Shown piece after piece: positions 44,640 to 57,416 of a DNA stretch of 64,000 nucleotides. Location of the stretch: assembly GCF_008831285.2 (NCBI RefSeq), contig NW_022204507.1, positions 1,364,001 to 1,428,000 of the forward strand, read 5' to 3'. The position numbers were made by a program, and so were the translations under genes. The DNA comes from Nymphaea colorata (lineage: Eukaryota; Streptophyta; Magnoliopsida; Nymphaeales; Nymphaeaceae). The notes under the pieces were generated by a model that saw only the letters and a list, made by a program, of their open reading frames with translations, had not been told where the DNA came from and made no database searches. Numbering within the stretch: position 1 is the first letter of the stretch; every line of letters begins with the position of its first letter.

Positions 44640-47000
44640 CAAGACAATGTCTCACTTAATGCAGGACTATAATGTAAAACTTCTAATGCTTCCAACATCA
44701 CGGAGTTTCAGCTCATTGCATTGTGCAATAGCATTTACAAGATCATTTCAAAAGTCATGGCTGCTAGAATTGAAAAGATCCTCATTAGAACTGCTAATCA
44801 TTATCAAGGAGCATTTCTGCCTAATAAACATATTCATGAATAGGTTTGGATGCAACTAGATGGTTAATATCTTAGCTAACCATAACTGCCAATCAATGCT
44901 TCTGAACCATGATATGTCAAAGGTGTATGACAAAGTTAAATGAAACTTCATTAGGAAAGCCCTACACCACCTTGGTTTTTGTGATAATTGGGTTTCTAAG
45001 GTAATGACATGTGAAGAAACAAATTCATATGCTCTCATTATTAACGGAAGAAATGAAGTTTTTTTTTTAATTTTTTTTATTTATTATTTTTTTTATAGTC
45101 AGAGGGGGCTTTATCAAGGAGATCCCCTCTCCTTCTATCTTTTTCACAGTTGTGGTTCAATTTTTTTTCTTTTGTGTAGGCTCGAATGGTCGTTTCTCAA
45201 TATGAAAATCAAATTTTCTAAATTCAGAGGGGTTTAGCCAAATATTCTAGGTATCTTTTATGTAGGTGCAATGATTTTTTGTAGGGTGATAAAATAGAGT
45301 GGGAGAAGTTTGAAATATCCTTAGAGAATTGGAAAATGAAGCTGGAATGCTCGTGAATAACCAGAAATCTACATTCATCCTGTTTTATGTTAATGAACGT
45401 AGAATTTAGTTTACTTCCAAAACCCTCAGTTGAGAGTTGACTCTCTCCAAAACTTACCATGGCCTCTCTCTATTCTTGAAGAAAATGAACCCTAAAAGCT
45501 TGTGTCTGCCTTGTTGGGAAAGTGGAGAAAAGTAGGATGAAAAAAAATCCTTTGATACTCTGATATACAATATTTAATTGTTATGTTTTGAATCAAATGA
45601 TCAGCTACTAGATGATAGCTTTCTGACTGGCCAGGTCTATTATGGTAATGGTTGAAAGATTGTGCTGTCATTTTCTATAGGCTGACATTGAGAACAAAAA
45701 AAAGCCCCTCATCAGCTAAAAGACCTATGTTACCCTCTAGAGGAAGCCAGTGTTCCGGTTTGAAATTCACATTTCCGATTCAAAGCACACATGATCTTTT
45801 TGCTCTTCTAGGCAAGAACAACAAGCTTGTTGTGGGCATTGTTTGTGCGAAACAAATATTTAAAGACTGATAGTATGTTGACGTGTCATGTAAAGTCCCA
45901 GTGTTCCTGATTATGCAAAAGCATCTTGTGGGGTTGGAATGACATTAATCATCTGATTCAATGGATGGTGGATAACAGCAAGACCACCCATTTATCGTCA
46001 AAGAGTTGGGATTGGGCATAGTAGAATACCTTATTTATAATAAAAACTTTCTCTTTTACAACTTGATCCTAGAGGCCTCCCTTTATGAGATGAACAGTAT
46101 TCACAAACAAGGGACTAGTCAAAATTGAACTCACATTGGATTTCATATGCCATTCAGCATACTAGTTTCCTTTATGACAAGGACATCTTGATCATGGGAG
46201 ACAAAGAAGTAGCAACGGTCCACCACCCAGGCACCTATGAAGTGAATTGTCTTCACAAGGTATTAGACAAAAGTAAACTTATAATGTGCAAGAATGTTGC
46301 CATTTCTAGAGCTAAATTGTGCACCTTTTTTGGCTATGGAGGTATATATAATGACTTATGATAGAACCCAAAGAGTTGGCTGTGCCTTAGCCAACCAATG
46401 TGTGAACTATGATAGACAAATTGAAACAGAAGATCATGCCTTTATCCACTATTGATGTGCAAAGAAATGGTGAAGGTACTTGGGCATAAGTTTGATGTAA
46501 ACATCCCAAAATGAAGAAGTGTCCAAGAGGCAACCCATTGATGGTGGAAGAGATCTCTATAGTAAAATGGTATTAGCTTGTCTAGCGTCTTAGTCTACCC
46601 ATGACCTTTGGGGATATTTAAGAAGTTAAGAAACAACATCTTTTGTGACACTGATGCTAACATCAATTGGGAGATCACTGGCAAATTATGGGTGCACATC
46701 ATGAATGTCATTGGCAGATCCTCATGGTTTTAGCATACGGAGGAGGTGTGTTTTTGGATGACTTTATCCATAAGCCTATACCCTTGGCCTTATTAGAGGT
46801 ATTGGCATTTATTATGCAATCAGCAATTCTTGTCCTCATGCGACCATGAAAAGACATAGGAAAATGGGATATGGTTTATCCTTGTTGAATGCACATAGCA
46901 TGAGATTTTCCTTTCTTCGAAGCAACACCTCCTTAGACACGTTGCATTTGGATGCCGCAACGAACATAATCTAATGGAAAATCCCTTGGGTACCAAACCT
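44640..47000 (+). pseudogene. Old, heavily decayed L1-type LINE
   Basis: RT traces: FQLIALCNSIYKIISKVMA and RIEKILIRTANHYQGAF (usually FRPISLCNVIYKIISK and QGAFVPGR), then, beyond a T-rich tract, RGLYQGDPLSFYLF (the QGDPLSP block). Near 46390-46465 a zf-RVT remnant GCALANQCVNYDRQIETEDHAF is visible. The frame is broken by many stops. It is AT-rich, unlike the pyrimidine-rich LINE at 21-30 kb, so it is a different and older family. Confidence 0.72.
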
Positions 47001-48688
47001 AGGTAAGTAGGGAGCCCTTTTGCGCTGTTTGAGATAACCAATTTTGTCTCTTTTATGTGTGTCCCTTTCTATTACTATCTCTTTATTTTTTTTATCAATC
47101 AAAGGGTTACATTGAAATTGGCCCTTAAGTGAAGAATTTGGAAAGTGTTTCTAACAATTGGCATGCTAAAAAATAGAAGATATACTCAGTTGCAAAACAA
47201 TAAAATGACTTAGATAATGAGCACTGACCCCTACTCAACCTCGTTAACCTAGGACAAAAGGATAACCTTGACCAATTGAGTTAGAAGTCATGCCACCTTG
47301 ACCAATTGAGTAGCTCAGACCATATCATGGCTAGGCCAAATAATCCATTCATTGTTGGCTATACACATGCTACCAAATACATATAAAAACTTCACATACA
47401 AATGCATGCTTGGGAACTTTCTTTAACAGTTAACAAAAGTGAAGGAGGCATCAAAAAATATTTCCTCATGAACTCATTTTTAAATGGAAAAGTCTATTAC
47501 AAACCCACATTTGAAATTTCAAATAAATAGACAAAATGGAATCGATTTTCAAACCTAAGAACCTTGGTTTTGAACATAAAATATTTTTGTTTCCAATTTT
47601 GTATAAAATGGGGCCGTAAACCCCCTTATGTAATTATTTTAAGAAAATTGAGGCTGCTTAAAAAGTTTTAAAAAGATACAACTGTTATTTAAAAAGTTCA
47701 ACAACTTAGTGGGGTCTTTCATGGTTGCAGCCCTATTTAAAACATTTGTAAAAAGTATGGAGGGGTTCTAAATTATTTCATAAAGGTGTCACACCCCTTA
47801 TTGGCACAATTTTCCGTCATCTTTTCCCTCCTTTTAATTTTTCTAAGGGTTAAATGGTGAACTAAGAAAGTGGGGCCATGCTCTGACCATCTATTGTTTG
47901 CGAGTCCTACTATGACTCTAACCACTAGCGAGGTCACCAACAGCACTCTGCTGGTCAAACCCATGGCTTTTTCTCACTCGATTTGTCCTCATTCTAAGGC
48001 TTTCACCATTCACAAGTTGAACCTTAGCCGAACAAAGACTCCCTCCCTCTTAAGTAAGGCAAAGCAAGGGAGGCTACACAACTGCAACACCCTGCTTGAT
48101 TCTCTTTTTCTTTTCCTTTTAATATCTATTATAGGTTTAAAGAGCCTTGCTACGAAGTCACTATAGGAGGTAAATGAGAGAAGTAACCAAATATTAACTT
48201 ACAAGGTTTCAGCCTAAGTATGGCTTATGTCTACAATACATCCTCACTAACTATTCTTCCAACTTGTGATAAAAGAGTGAGTGGTACAACTCTTATTTTG
48301 TGTGAGTCGAAGTTTACAAAATGTACAGTAAGCCCTTTTAGCTTTTGACAATTTTTTTTTCTTCCCTTATAAGATATGTGATCCAAAATTTTCCTTTTAG
48401 ATTTGATATGATTTCTACTTTTAAAAGGGCTTTCCTTGGGTTAAGTTTGCCACATGGGTTAAGTTTGCCACATGGGTTAAGTTTGCCACATGGATTTCAC
48501 TCTTCTCTTTATTTTATCTTTTATTTTTTTTGCCTTCCATGGGTTAAGTTTGCCACATGGGTTAAGCTTGCCACCGTCAATGACTCCCTTTTCGTAATTG
48601 TCTGTAATTTTTCTTTCATCTGTTCTCCAGTGTCCCCATGCAAGCTAATCACTCAACAAGAAAAGAAAGGCCCCACGGATTTGAAGAA
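47001..48688. other. Intergenic, no recognised gene
   Basis: AT-rich. A minor repeated phrase (CCTTGACCAATTGAGT) occurs twice near 47270-47310. Open stretches at 47870-48166 (+) and 47773-47964 (-) lack known domains. Confidence 0.4.
48437..48575 (+). repeat. 18-bp tandem repeat, 3 + 2 copies
   Basis: GGGTTAAGTTTGCCACAT is repeated three times in a row (from about 48438), then twice more after a 50-base spacer (from about 48540). Confidence 0.85.
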
Positions 48689-50552
48689 AAAAATTTACAA
48701 GTGTTTGTCTCAATAGAAATAAACTCAGCTTATTAGCTGCGTTAAGAATAAAATTCACATGAAATGGAGGCGCTTTGGGCATTACTCTCTTTCACTGTAA
48801 AACATGGGGAAACAACCTGCTCCCTAAATGATAAAGGTAGGAGGCGTACCCCCAACAAGCTGTTGCTGCAACCAAATCCAAATGGAAGCACTAATTGGAA
48901 CTTGTTATATATGCACTGTTTTAATATGTTGCATTTTAAGAAAAATATGATTTTTAATTTATATACTGTTCAAAATTTCACGATTCATTCAACCAAATTG
49001 GAGATAAATCATCTGCATCTGAACTGGTTGCAAATCACAATTGTACAGTCAATTTTTTTGATGGAACATAATACCCCGCACAATGTCTAGGAAGGAGAAC
49101 TTAAATTAATTCATGCATTATTTCACAGCAAACTACTCCATACATCAGATGGTCCAAGTAAATGACATGTATACGGTAAACATCAAAATAAGTAACCAAC
49201 ACACTGAGAGTTCAAAATTTTAAGACCTACTTTGTAAGCTTTATTGATTTCCTTCTTTCCTACCCACCTACAGATCTACATTTTATAGGTAACTCAGTCG
49301 TTTTCTAATGCACTACTGTCATTTAAAACATCTCATAATTCATCCTTCAATTTTATTGATTTTGTCAAAGCCATTTTTTTGCAAAACGTTGCATTCTTGG
49401 ATGCATGTTCAATGTGAACATCACGTTCTTGTTGAAGTAATGCAAGGCGTATGTATGTCTAGATTTGATTGCTGCATTTAAAGATCATTACATATCTTCA
49501 AATGCTATGGATGGAACATGGTTTTATTTTTTATTTTTTCACAATCCTACTTCGAAAGTTGCAATGAGAAGGATGGCATGTAACATGAAAAAATAAAAAA
49601 ATTTACATCAAGCAAGCAAAAAGTCATGTGGAACCATGTGTCAGGTGTTTCAAGTTATATTTATTTCCAAGACATTATTACATAAATTAATGTACAATAT
49701 TGTTAGAAAAAAAAAATTAAAGATGGTGTGAACCTAAACTTTTGAGACCAATTTTTTTTATTGAAGGCAAATTTTTTATTGAAGACATAGCAAAGGGAAA
49801 TAATTTTTCGAACATCCATAATTTGTATACTATTAAGCATCATTACAAACTATATTGACAACAAGCCACTATTATTTAGAAGATACACTGAACAAGCCAA
49901 CCGAGTCAAATCTTAGAATAAAAGGCATAAAATTCTCCTGATTCTAGTCCTTAAAATTCTGCTAGATCATTGACCGGTTTTGGCATAACAAGGTCATCTC
50001 AGGAATGCTCCAGCCACATTGCCAGCTGCCCTTTTATTTGTAATCACCTAAAAAGGGAAGTTTGGGATGAGAACTTGGTAAAGTTTCCCAAACAATGCAT
50101 ACTATTGACTTATTCCAGCTTATGTTAAGTAATTTGAAAGTCTTGTCGCACAACTACATGAAACTGAGAGATTCAATATATGATTTCAAGAACAAATATG
50201 CACACAAAAACATTTAATAGTGAAAAGTACAACATTCAAGAATATGACAGAGAGCTTTGTCTGCCACTTTGTGTATGCAACGAGTGTACGCTGGATGTGG
50301 ACCATACGACAAATTTTCGAAATTTGATTTCATGTCCAAACATTGCATATGCATATGCATGAGATAACAAATAGGTATGAAATAACAAATAAGTAAGAGA
50401 TAATGTTTATGAGAAAACAAAACATCTATGACATATGAGTTAATGGATATATGAGGTGACACTAAACATAAGTATGTGTTGATCTTTATGAGTTAATAAA
50501 ACACTTGAAAGATAATGAGATAATAGATGGATGTATCAGATAAGACTAAACA
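48689..50552 (+). repeat. Repeat X, copy E
   Basis: 48689-49135 matches copies A and C; 49135-49440 matches copy A to its end (10290-10613: GCAAAAC(A/G)TTGCATTCTTGG); 49960-50552 matches copy C (41870-42472). It therefore bridges parts that A and C each lack and gives the fuller order of X. It ends in two units of the 84-bp minisatellite, where the satellite array begins. Confidence 0.75.
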
Positions 50553-53500
50553 TTATAAACTTCTGATTTTAATAATTTTAATCATTCATTTTAGATGTAA
50601 TAACAAGTGAAATACATTAGATAAACTTTAACATATTAAATGAATTACTTGAATCTAATTTATTTTCATACAAACTTATGATTTCAATCCACTAATTAAT
50701 TAAATAAAGATGTAACAACAAGTTAAGCACATTTAATTATAAATGTGTGATCAAATGAATCACTTAAATCATTAATATTGGTAAGAACTAGTGATTTCAA
50801 TTTCTTAGATCGATCACAATAGATGTAACAACAACTTCAACTTATTGAACTAACTATAAGGGATCAAAGTAATGCATAGATCCCATTTGTATCCATATAA
50901 ACTTGTGATTTCAATCATTTAAATCATTCGTCATAGATGTAATAAACAAGTGGAACACATTAGATGAACTATAAGAGAGCAAATAAATTACTTGAATCTC
51001 ATTCATTTTCATACATACTTGTGATTTTTATTCACTAAATCAATCAATATGTATATAACAACATGTTAAGCACATTCAATTATGTTTGTTTGATCATATG
51101 GATCACTCAAGTCGCACTTGTATTCATACGAATTTGTGATTTTAATCCTTTAGATCGTTCACACTATAGATGTAACAACAAATTCAACTCATCGGACTAA
51201 CCACACGGGTTCAAAGTAATGCATAGATCCCATTTGTATTCATATGAACCTGTGACTTCAATTATTTAAAACATTCATTATAGACGTAATAACAAGTGAA
51301 ATACATTAGATTAACTATAAGGAACCAATTGAATGACTTGACTCTCATTCATTTCCGAACGAACTTCTTATTTCAAACAACTAAGTCATTCCATACGTTT
51401 GTAACAACAAGTTAAACAAATTCAATCAAATATAAGTGATCAAAAGAATCACTTAATCTCTCAATTAAATATAAATAATCAAATATATGTAATAACAAGT
51501 GAAACACATTAGATTAACTATAATGGATCAAATGAATTACTTGAATCTCTTTCATTTTCATACAAACTTGTGATTTCAATTCACTAAATCAATGAATATG
51601 AATGTAACAACAAGTTAAGCACACTCAATTTAGCATGTGTGATCATATGAATCACTTAAATCTCACTCTTATTGTTACAAACTTATAATTTTAATCTATT
51701 AGATCATTCACTATAGATGTAACAACAAGTTCAACTCATTGGACAATCTACAAGGGATCAAAGAATGCATAGATCCCATTTATATCCATGTAAACTTGTG
51801 ATTTTAATTATATTAATCATTCATTATAGACATAATAACAAACGAAACACATTAGATTAAATATAAGAGATCAAATGAATAAATTGAATCTCATTTATTT
51901 TCATACGAACTTGTGATTTCAATCCCTAAATCATTTAACATGGATGTGGCTACAAGTTAAGCACATTTAATTAATTGTGCGATGAATCACTTAAATCTTA
52001 CTCACATTGATACAAACTAGTGATTTCAATCCTTTTAATCGTTCACTATAAATATGACAAGTTCAACTTGTTTGACTAACTACAAGGGATAAAAGTAATG
52101 CATTTGATCTCATTTGTCTCCATATGAACTTGTGATTTCGATCATTGAAATCCTTCATTATAGATGTAATAACAAGCGAAACACATTAGGTTAATTATAA
52201 CGCAAAAGTTGAATCACTCGAATCTCATTCATTTTCTTACAAAGTTGTGATTTCAGTACACTAATTCATTCAATATGGATGTAACAACAAGTTAGGCATA
52301 TTCAATTAAGTATGCATAATCAAATGAATAACTTAAATTCCACTCGTATTGTTACAAACTTGTTATTTCAATCCCTTAGATTGTTCACTATAGATGTAAG
52401 TATAAAATAATCTATGGATCTCATTTATATTCATACAAACTTCTGATTTTAATCATTTAAATCGTTCATTATAGACATAATAACAAGTGAACTACATTAG
52501 ACAAACTATAACATATTGAATGACTTACTTGAATCTAATATATTTTCATGCAAACTTATGATTTCAATCCAATAAATCATTCAATATGGATGTAACAACA
52601 AGTTAAGTAAACTTAATTATAAATGTGTGATCAAATGAATCACTTAAATTATTGATATGGGTACGAACTTGTGATTTCAATTCTTTAGATCGTTCACTAT
52701 AAATGTTACATTAAGTTCAACTAATTGGACTAACTGCAAGGAATCAAAGTAATGCATAGATCCCATTTGTATCCGCATGAACTTGTGATTTCAATGATTT
52801 AAATCATTTATTATAAATGTAATAACAAGTGAAACACATTAGGTTAACTATAAGACGCCAAATGAATCACTCAAATCTCATTCATTTTCATATAAACTTG
52901 TGATTTCAATTTACTAAATCTTTTAATATAGACTTAACAACAAGTTAAACATATTCAATTAAGTATGTGTGATCATATGAATCACTTAAACCTCACTTGT
53001 ATTGGTTCGAACTTGTGATTTCAATGCTTTAGATCATTCACTATAGATGTAACAATAAATTCAACTCATCAGACTAACTACACGCGTTCAAAGTAATGCA
53101 TAGATCTCATTTATATCCATATGAACTTGTGATTTCAATCATTTAAATCATTCATTATGGACGTAATAACAAGTAAAATACATTAACTTGACCATCATTC
53201 TTTTCCAATCAAAGTTCTTATTTCAAACCACTAAGTCATTTGATACATATGTAACAAGTTAAGCACATTCAGTTAAATATAAGTGATCAAATATATCTAA
53301 TAACAAGTGAAAATGAATCACTTGATTTCTCAATTAAATATAAGTGATCAAATATACGTAATAACAAGTGAAACACATTATGTTACGTATAAGACACCAA
53401 ATGAATCACTCCAATCTCATCCATTTTCTTCTAAACTTGTTATTTCAATCTACTAAATCATTTAATATAGACATAACAACAAGTTAAGCACATTCAATTA

Positions 53501-56500
53501 AGTATGTGTGATCAAATGAATCACTTAAATCCCACTCGTATTGATACGAACTTGTGATTTCAATTCCTTAGATCGATCGATCGATCTATACATGTAACAA
53601 TAAGTTCAACTTGTTGAACAAACTACAAGGGATGAAGCTAATGCATAAATCTTATTCATATCCATATAAACTTGTGGCTTTCAATCATTTAAATCATTTA
53701 TCATAGATGTAATAACAAGTGAAACAAATTAAATTAACTATAAGGGAGCAAATGAATTACTTGAATCTCATTCATTTTCGTACAAACTTGTGATTTTAAT
53801 TCACTAAATCAATCAATATGGATGTAACAACATGTTAAACACATTGAATTCAGTATGTGTGATCATATGAATCACTTAAATCACACTTGTGTTGATTCGA
53901 ACTTGTGATTTCAATCATTTAAATCGTTCTATAGATGTAACTATAAACTAATGTATAGATCTCATTTATATCCATATAAACTTCTGATTTTAATCATTTA
54001 AATCATTCATTATAAATGTAATAATGGGTGAAAAACATTAGATTAATTGTAAGGGATCAAATGAGTTACTTGAATCTCTTTCATTTTCATACAAACTTGT
54101 GATTTCAATTTACTAAATCAATGAATATGGATGAAACAACAAGTTAAGCACACTCAATTTAGTATGTGTGATCATATGAATCACTTAAATCTCACTCTTA
54201 TTGTTACAAACTTGTAATTTCAATCTCTTAGATCATTTACTATAGATGTAACAACAAGTTCAACTCATTGGGCAAACTACAAGGGATCAAAGTAATGCGT
54301 AGATCTCATTTATATCCATATAAACTTGTGATTTTAATCATTTAAATCATTCATTATAGACATAATAACAAATGAAACACATTAGATTAAATATAAAAGA
54401 TCAAATGAATAAATTGAATCTCATTTATTTTCATACGAACTTGTTATTTCAATCCCTAAATCATTCAACATGGATGTGGCAACAAGTTAAGCACATTTAA
54501 TTAATTATGCGATGAATCACTTAAATCATACTCGCATTGATACGAACTATTGATTTCAGTCCTTTTAATCGTTCACTATAAATGTGACAAGTTTAACTCG
54601 TTTGACTAACTACAAGGGATAAAAGTAATGCATTTGATCCCATTTGTCTCCATATGAACTTGTGAGTTTGATCATGGAAATCCTTCATTATAGATGTAAT
54701 AACAAGCGAAAAACATTAGGTTAATTTTAAGGTAAAAGATGAATCAGTCGAATCTCATTCATTTTCTTACAAAGTTGTGATTTCAGTACACTAATTCATT
54801 CAATATGGATGTAACAACAAGCTTGGCATATTCAATTAAGTATGCATAATCAAATGAATAACTTAAATTACACTCGTATTGTTACGAACTTGTTATTTCA
54901 ATCCCTTAGATTTTTCACTATAGATGTAACTATAAAATAATCTATAGATCTCATTTATATCCATATAAACTACAAATTTAATCATTTAAATCATTCATTA
55001 TAGATGTAATAACAAGTGAACTACATTAGACAAACTATAACATATTGAATGACTTACTTAAATCTAATATATTTTCATGCAAACTTATGATTTCAATCCA
55101 ACAAACCATTTAATATGGATGTAACAACAAGTTAAGTATACTTAATTATAAATGTGTGATCAAATGAATCACTTAAATCATTAATATGGGTACGAACTTG
55201 TGATTTCAATTCTTTAGATAGTTCACTATAAATGTGACATTAAGTTCAACTAATTGGACTAACTGCAAGGAATCAAAGTAATGCATAGGTCACATTTGTA
55301 TCCATATGAACTTGTGATTTCAATGATTTAAATCGTTATAAATGTAATAACAAGTGAAACACATTAGGTTAACTATAAGACGCCAAATGAATCACTCAAA
55401 TCTCATTTAATTTCATACAAACTTGTGATTTCAATTTACTAAATCTTTTGATATAGACATAACAACACACATTCAATTAAGTATGCGTAATCATATGATT
55501 CACTTAAACCTCACTTGTATTGGTTCGAACTTGTGATTTCAATGCTTTAGATCATTCATTATAGATGTAACAAGAAATTCAACTCATTGAACTAACTACA
55601 CGCGTTCCAAGTAATGCATAGATGTCATTTGTATCTATATGAACTTGTAATTTCAATCATTTAAATCATTCATTATGGACGTAATAACAAGTGAAATACA
55701 TTAACTTGACCCTCATTCGTTATAGATGTAATAACAAGTGAAACACATTAAATTAACTATAAGGGAGCAAATGAATTACTTGAATCTCATTCGTTTTCGT
55801 ACAAACTTGTGATTTTAATCACTAAATCAATCAATATGGATGTGACAACTAGTTAAGCACATTGAATTAAGTATGTGTGATCATATGAATCACTTAAATC
55901 ACACTTGTATTGATACTAACTTGTGATTTTAATCCTTTAAATCGTTCTATAGATGTAACTATAAACTAATGTATATATCTCATTTATATCCATATAAAGT
56001 TCTGATTTGAATCATTTTAATCATTCATTATAAATATAATAATAGATGAAAAACATTAGATTAACTGTAAGGGATTGAATGAATTACATGAATCTCATTC
56101 ATTTTCATATAAACTTGCGATTTCAATCCACTAAATCATTCAATATGGATGTAACAACAAGTTAAGTACACTCAATTAAGTATGCGTAATCAAATGAACC
56201 ATAAAATCTCAATTGTGTTGATACGAACTTGTGATTTCAATCCCTCAGATCCTTCACTATAGATGTAACAACAAGTTCTACTCATTGCACTAACTACAAG
56301 TGATCCATGTAATGCATAGATCCCATTTGTATCCATATAAACTTGTGATTTCTTTCACTTAAATCATTCATTATAAATGAAATAACAAGTGAAACACATT
56401 ATATTAACAATAGGGCACCAAATGAATCACTCAAATCTCATTCATTTTCATGCAAACTTGTGATTTCAATCTGCTAAATCAGTTAACTTGGATGTAACAA

Positions 56501-56685
56501 TAAGTTAAGTATTTTCAATGAAGTATGTGTGATCAAACGAATCACTTAAATTCCACTCGTATTGATTCAAACTTGTTATTTCAATCTCGTATATCGTTCA
56601 CTTTAGATGTGACAACAAATTCAACTCATTGGACTAACTACAAGGGATCCAAGTAACGCATAGATCCCATTTGTATCCATAGATC
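50553..56685 (+). repeat. 115-bp satellite array with trimeric higher-order repeats
   Basis: About 6.1 kb of head-to-tail AT-rich monomers of about 115 bp, each starting ACTTGTGATTTCAAT. Three types alternate: type 1 (AGATGTAATAACAAGTGAAA, TTACTTGAATCTCATTCA), type 2 (GGATGTAACAACAAGTTAAG, TGTGTGATCA, AATCACTTAAAT) and type 3 (AGATGTAACAACAAGTTCAA, GGGATCAAAGTAATGCATAG). The three form a higher-order unit of about 345 bp; GATCCCATTTGTAT recurs at 50879 and 51226, 347 apart. That gives roughly 17-18 higher-order units and about 50 monomers, with some truncated. There is no coding capacity. Confidence 0.93.
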
Positions 56686-57200
56686 TCAAGAGTGCTTAGG
56701 AAATAGTATGGTCAAGATTTGGGAGTCTCATCACTGAGTTCTTTTGTTTGTTTCAAACCCAACACCTTCTTTGTAGGCTTCTTCGCAGGCTTGGCTTGGG
56801 GTGCTTGTTTGTTCCTGTTTCATAGTTCTATTTTCTTTGAATAAAATGGGAGGGGGTCCCATATCCCCTCCAAGTTTTCATTTGAAAACAGAAGGGAGCC
56901 CTCTCTCCCAGCAGCCTTGCATCGGAGATGATATCAATATGTTTATAAATTAAGAATTGGCCATGATACTTTTAGTGGTTTCTATCACTTCCTTATGCTG
57001 TATACCTTGTGCCAGACAAACACGATACTTTGGTGAAGAACTGGAAACCATTTCGCCAAAGCAAATGAAAACACCAAGGTAAAAAAGTATCGATGGTTGC
57101 CACACATCTTCTTAGTCATATGGTTTCAGAGATTGGATCTCTAATGCTCAAAAAACTAACTAATTGACTCTTTCTCTGTCTCTCTCTATTTATAGAAATG
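56686..57200 (+). mobile_element. LINE-like 3' tail, tentative
   Basis: Directly after the satellite comes T-rich sequence with ATAAAATGGGAGGGGGTCCC and CCCCTCC, forming a hairpin (GGAGGGG/CCCCTCC, 56849-56871), then TTTTCATTTGAAAACAGAAGGGAGCCC. This resembles the 3' end of plant L1 elements, which often end in a GGGGGAG/CTCCCC-type segment. No upstream coding region is present because the satellite abuts it. Confidence 0.35.
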
Positions 57201-57416
57201 AAGCAGGAGGCATCTCTACATCTTTTTGCGCATGTCGAAGAAAGCAAAGTTGGGTAATCAGTGAGGAACTATTTAAAAAATGCAAGATGACCCCAATACG
57301 ATCAGGTCAAAAGAAAATCAATTCATGTCCTATAATTTAAACTCCAGGTGTCTAATTACTCAAAAGAAAATAAAATCAAATCATTGAGCTGGTCGGAGAA
57401 GCCAAATGTGGGAAAT
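57201..57416. other. Intergenic, nothing recognised
   Basis: A (TC)n-like tract near 57175-57195 precedes AT-rich sequence. No gene or repeat signal was seen here. Confidence 0.3.

Noticed and set aside
53568-53586. GATCGATCGATCGATC as a special site in the satellite
   Set aside because: It occurs once, at a place where other monomers have GATCGTTC; a local slippage of GATC is enough to explain it.
50553-56685. CRISPR-like or direct-repeat array
   Set aside because: The repeats are contiguous 115-bp monomers without unique spacers, in plant-type nuclear DNA; this is satellite DNA.
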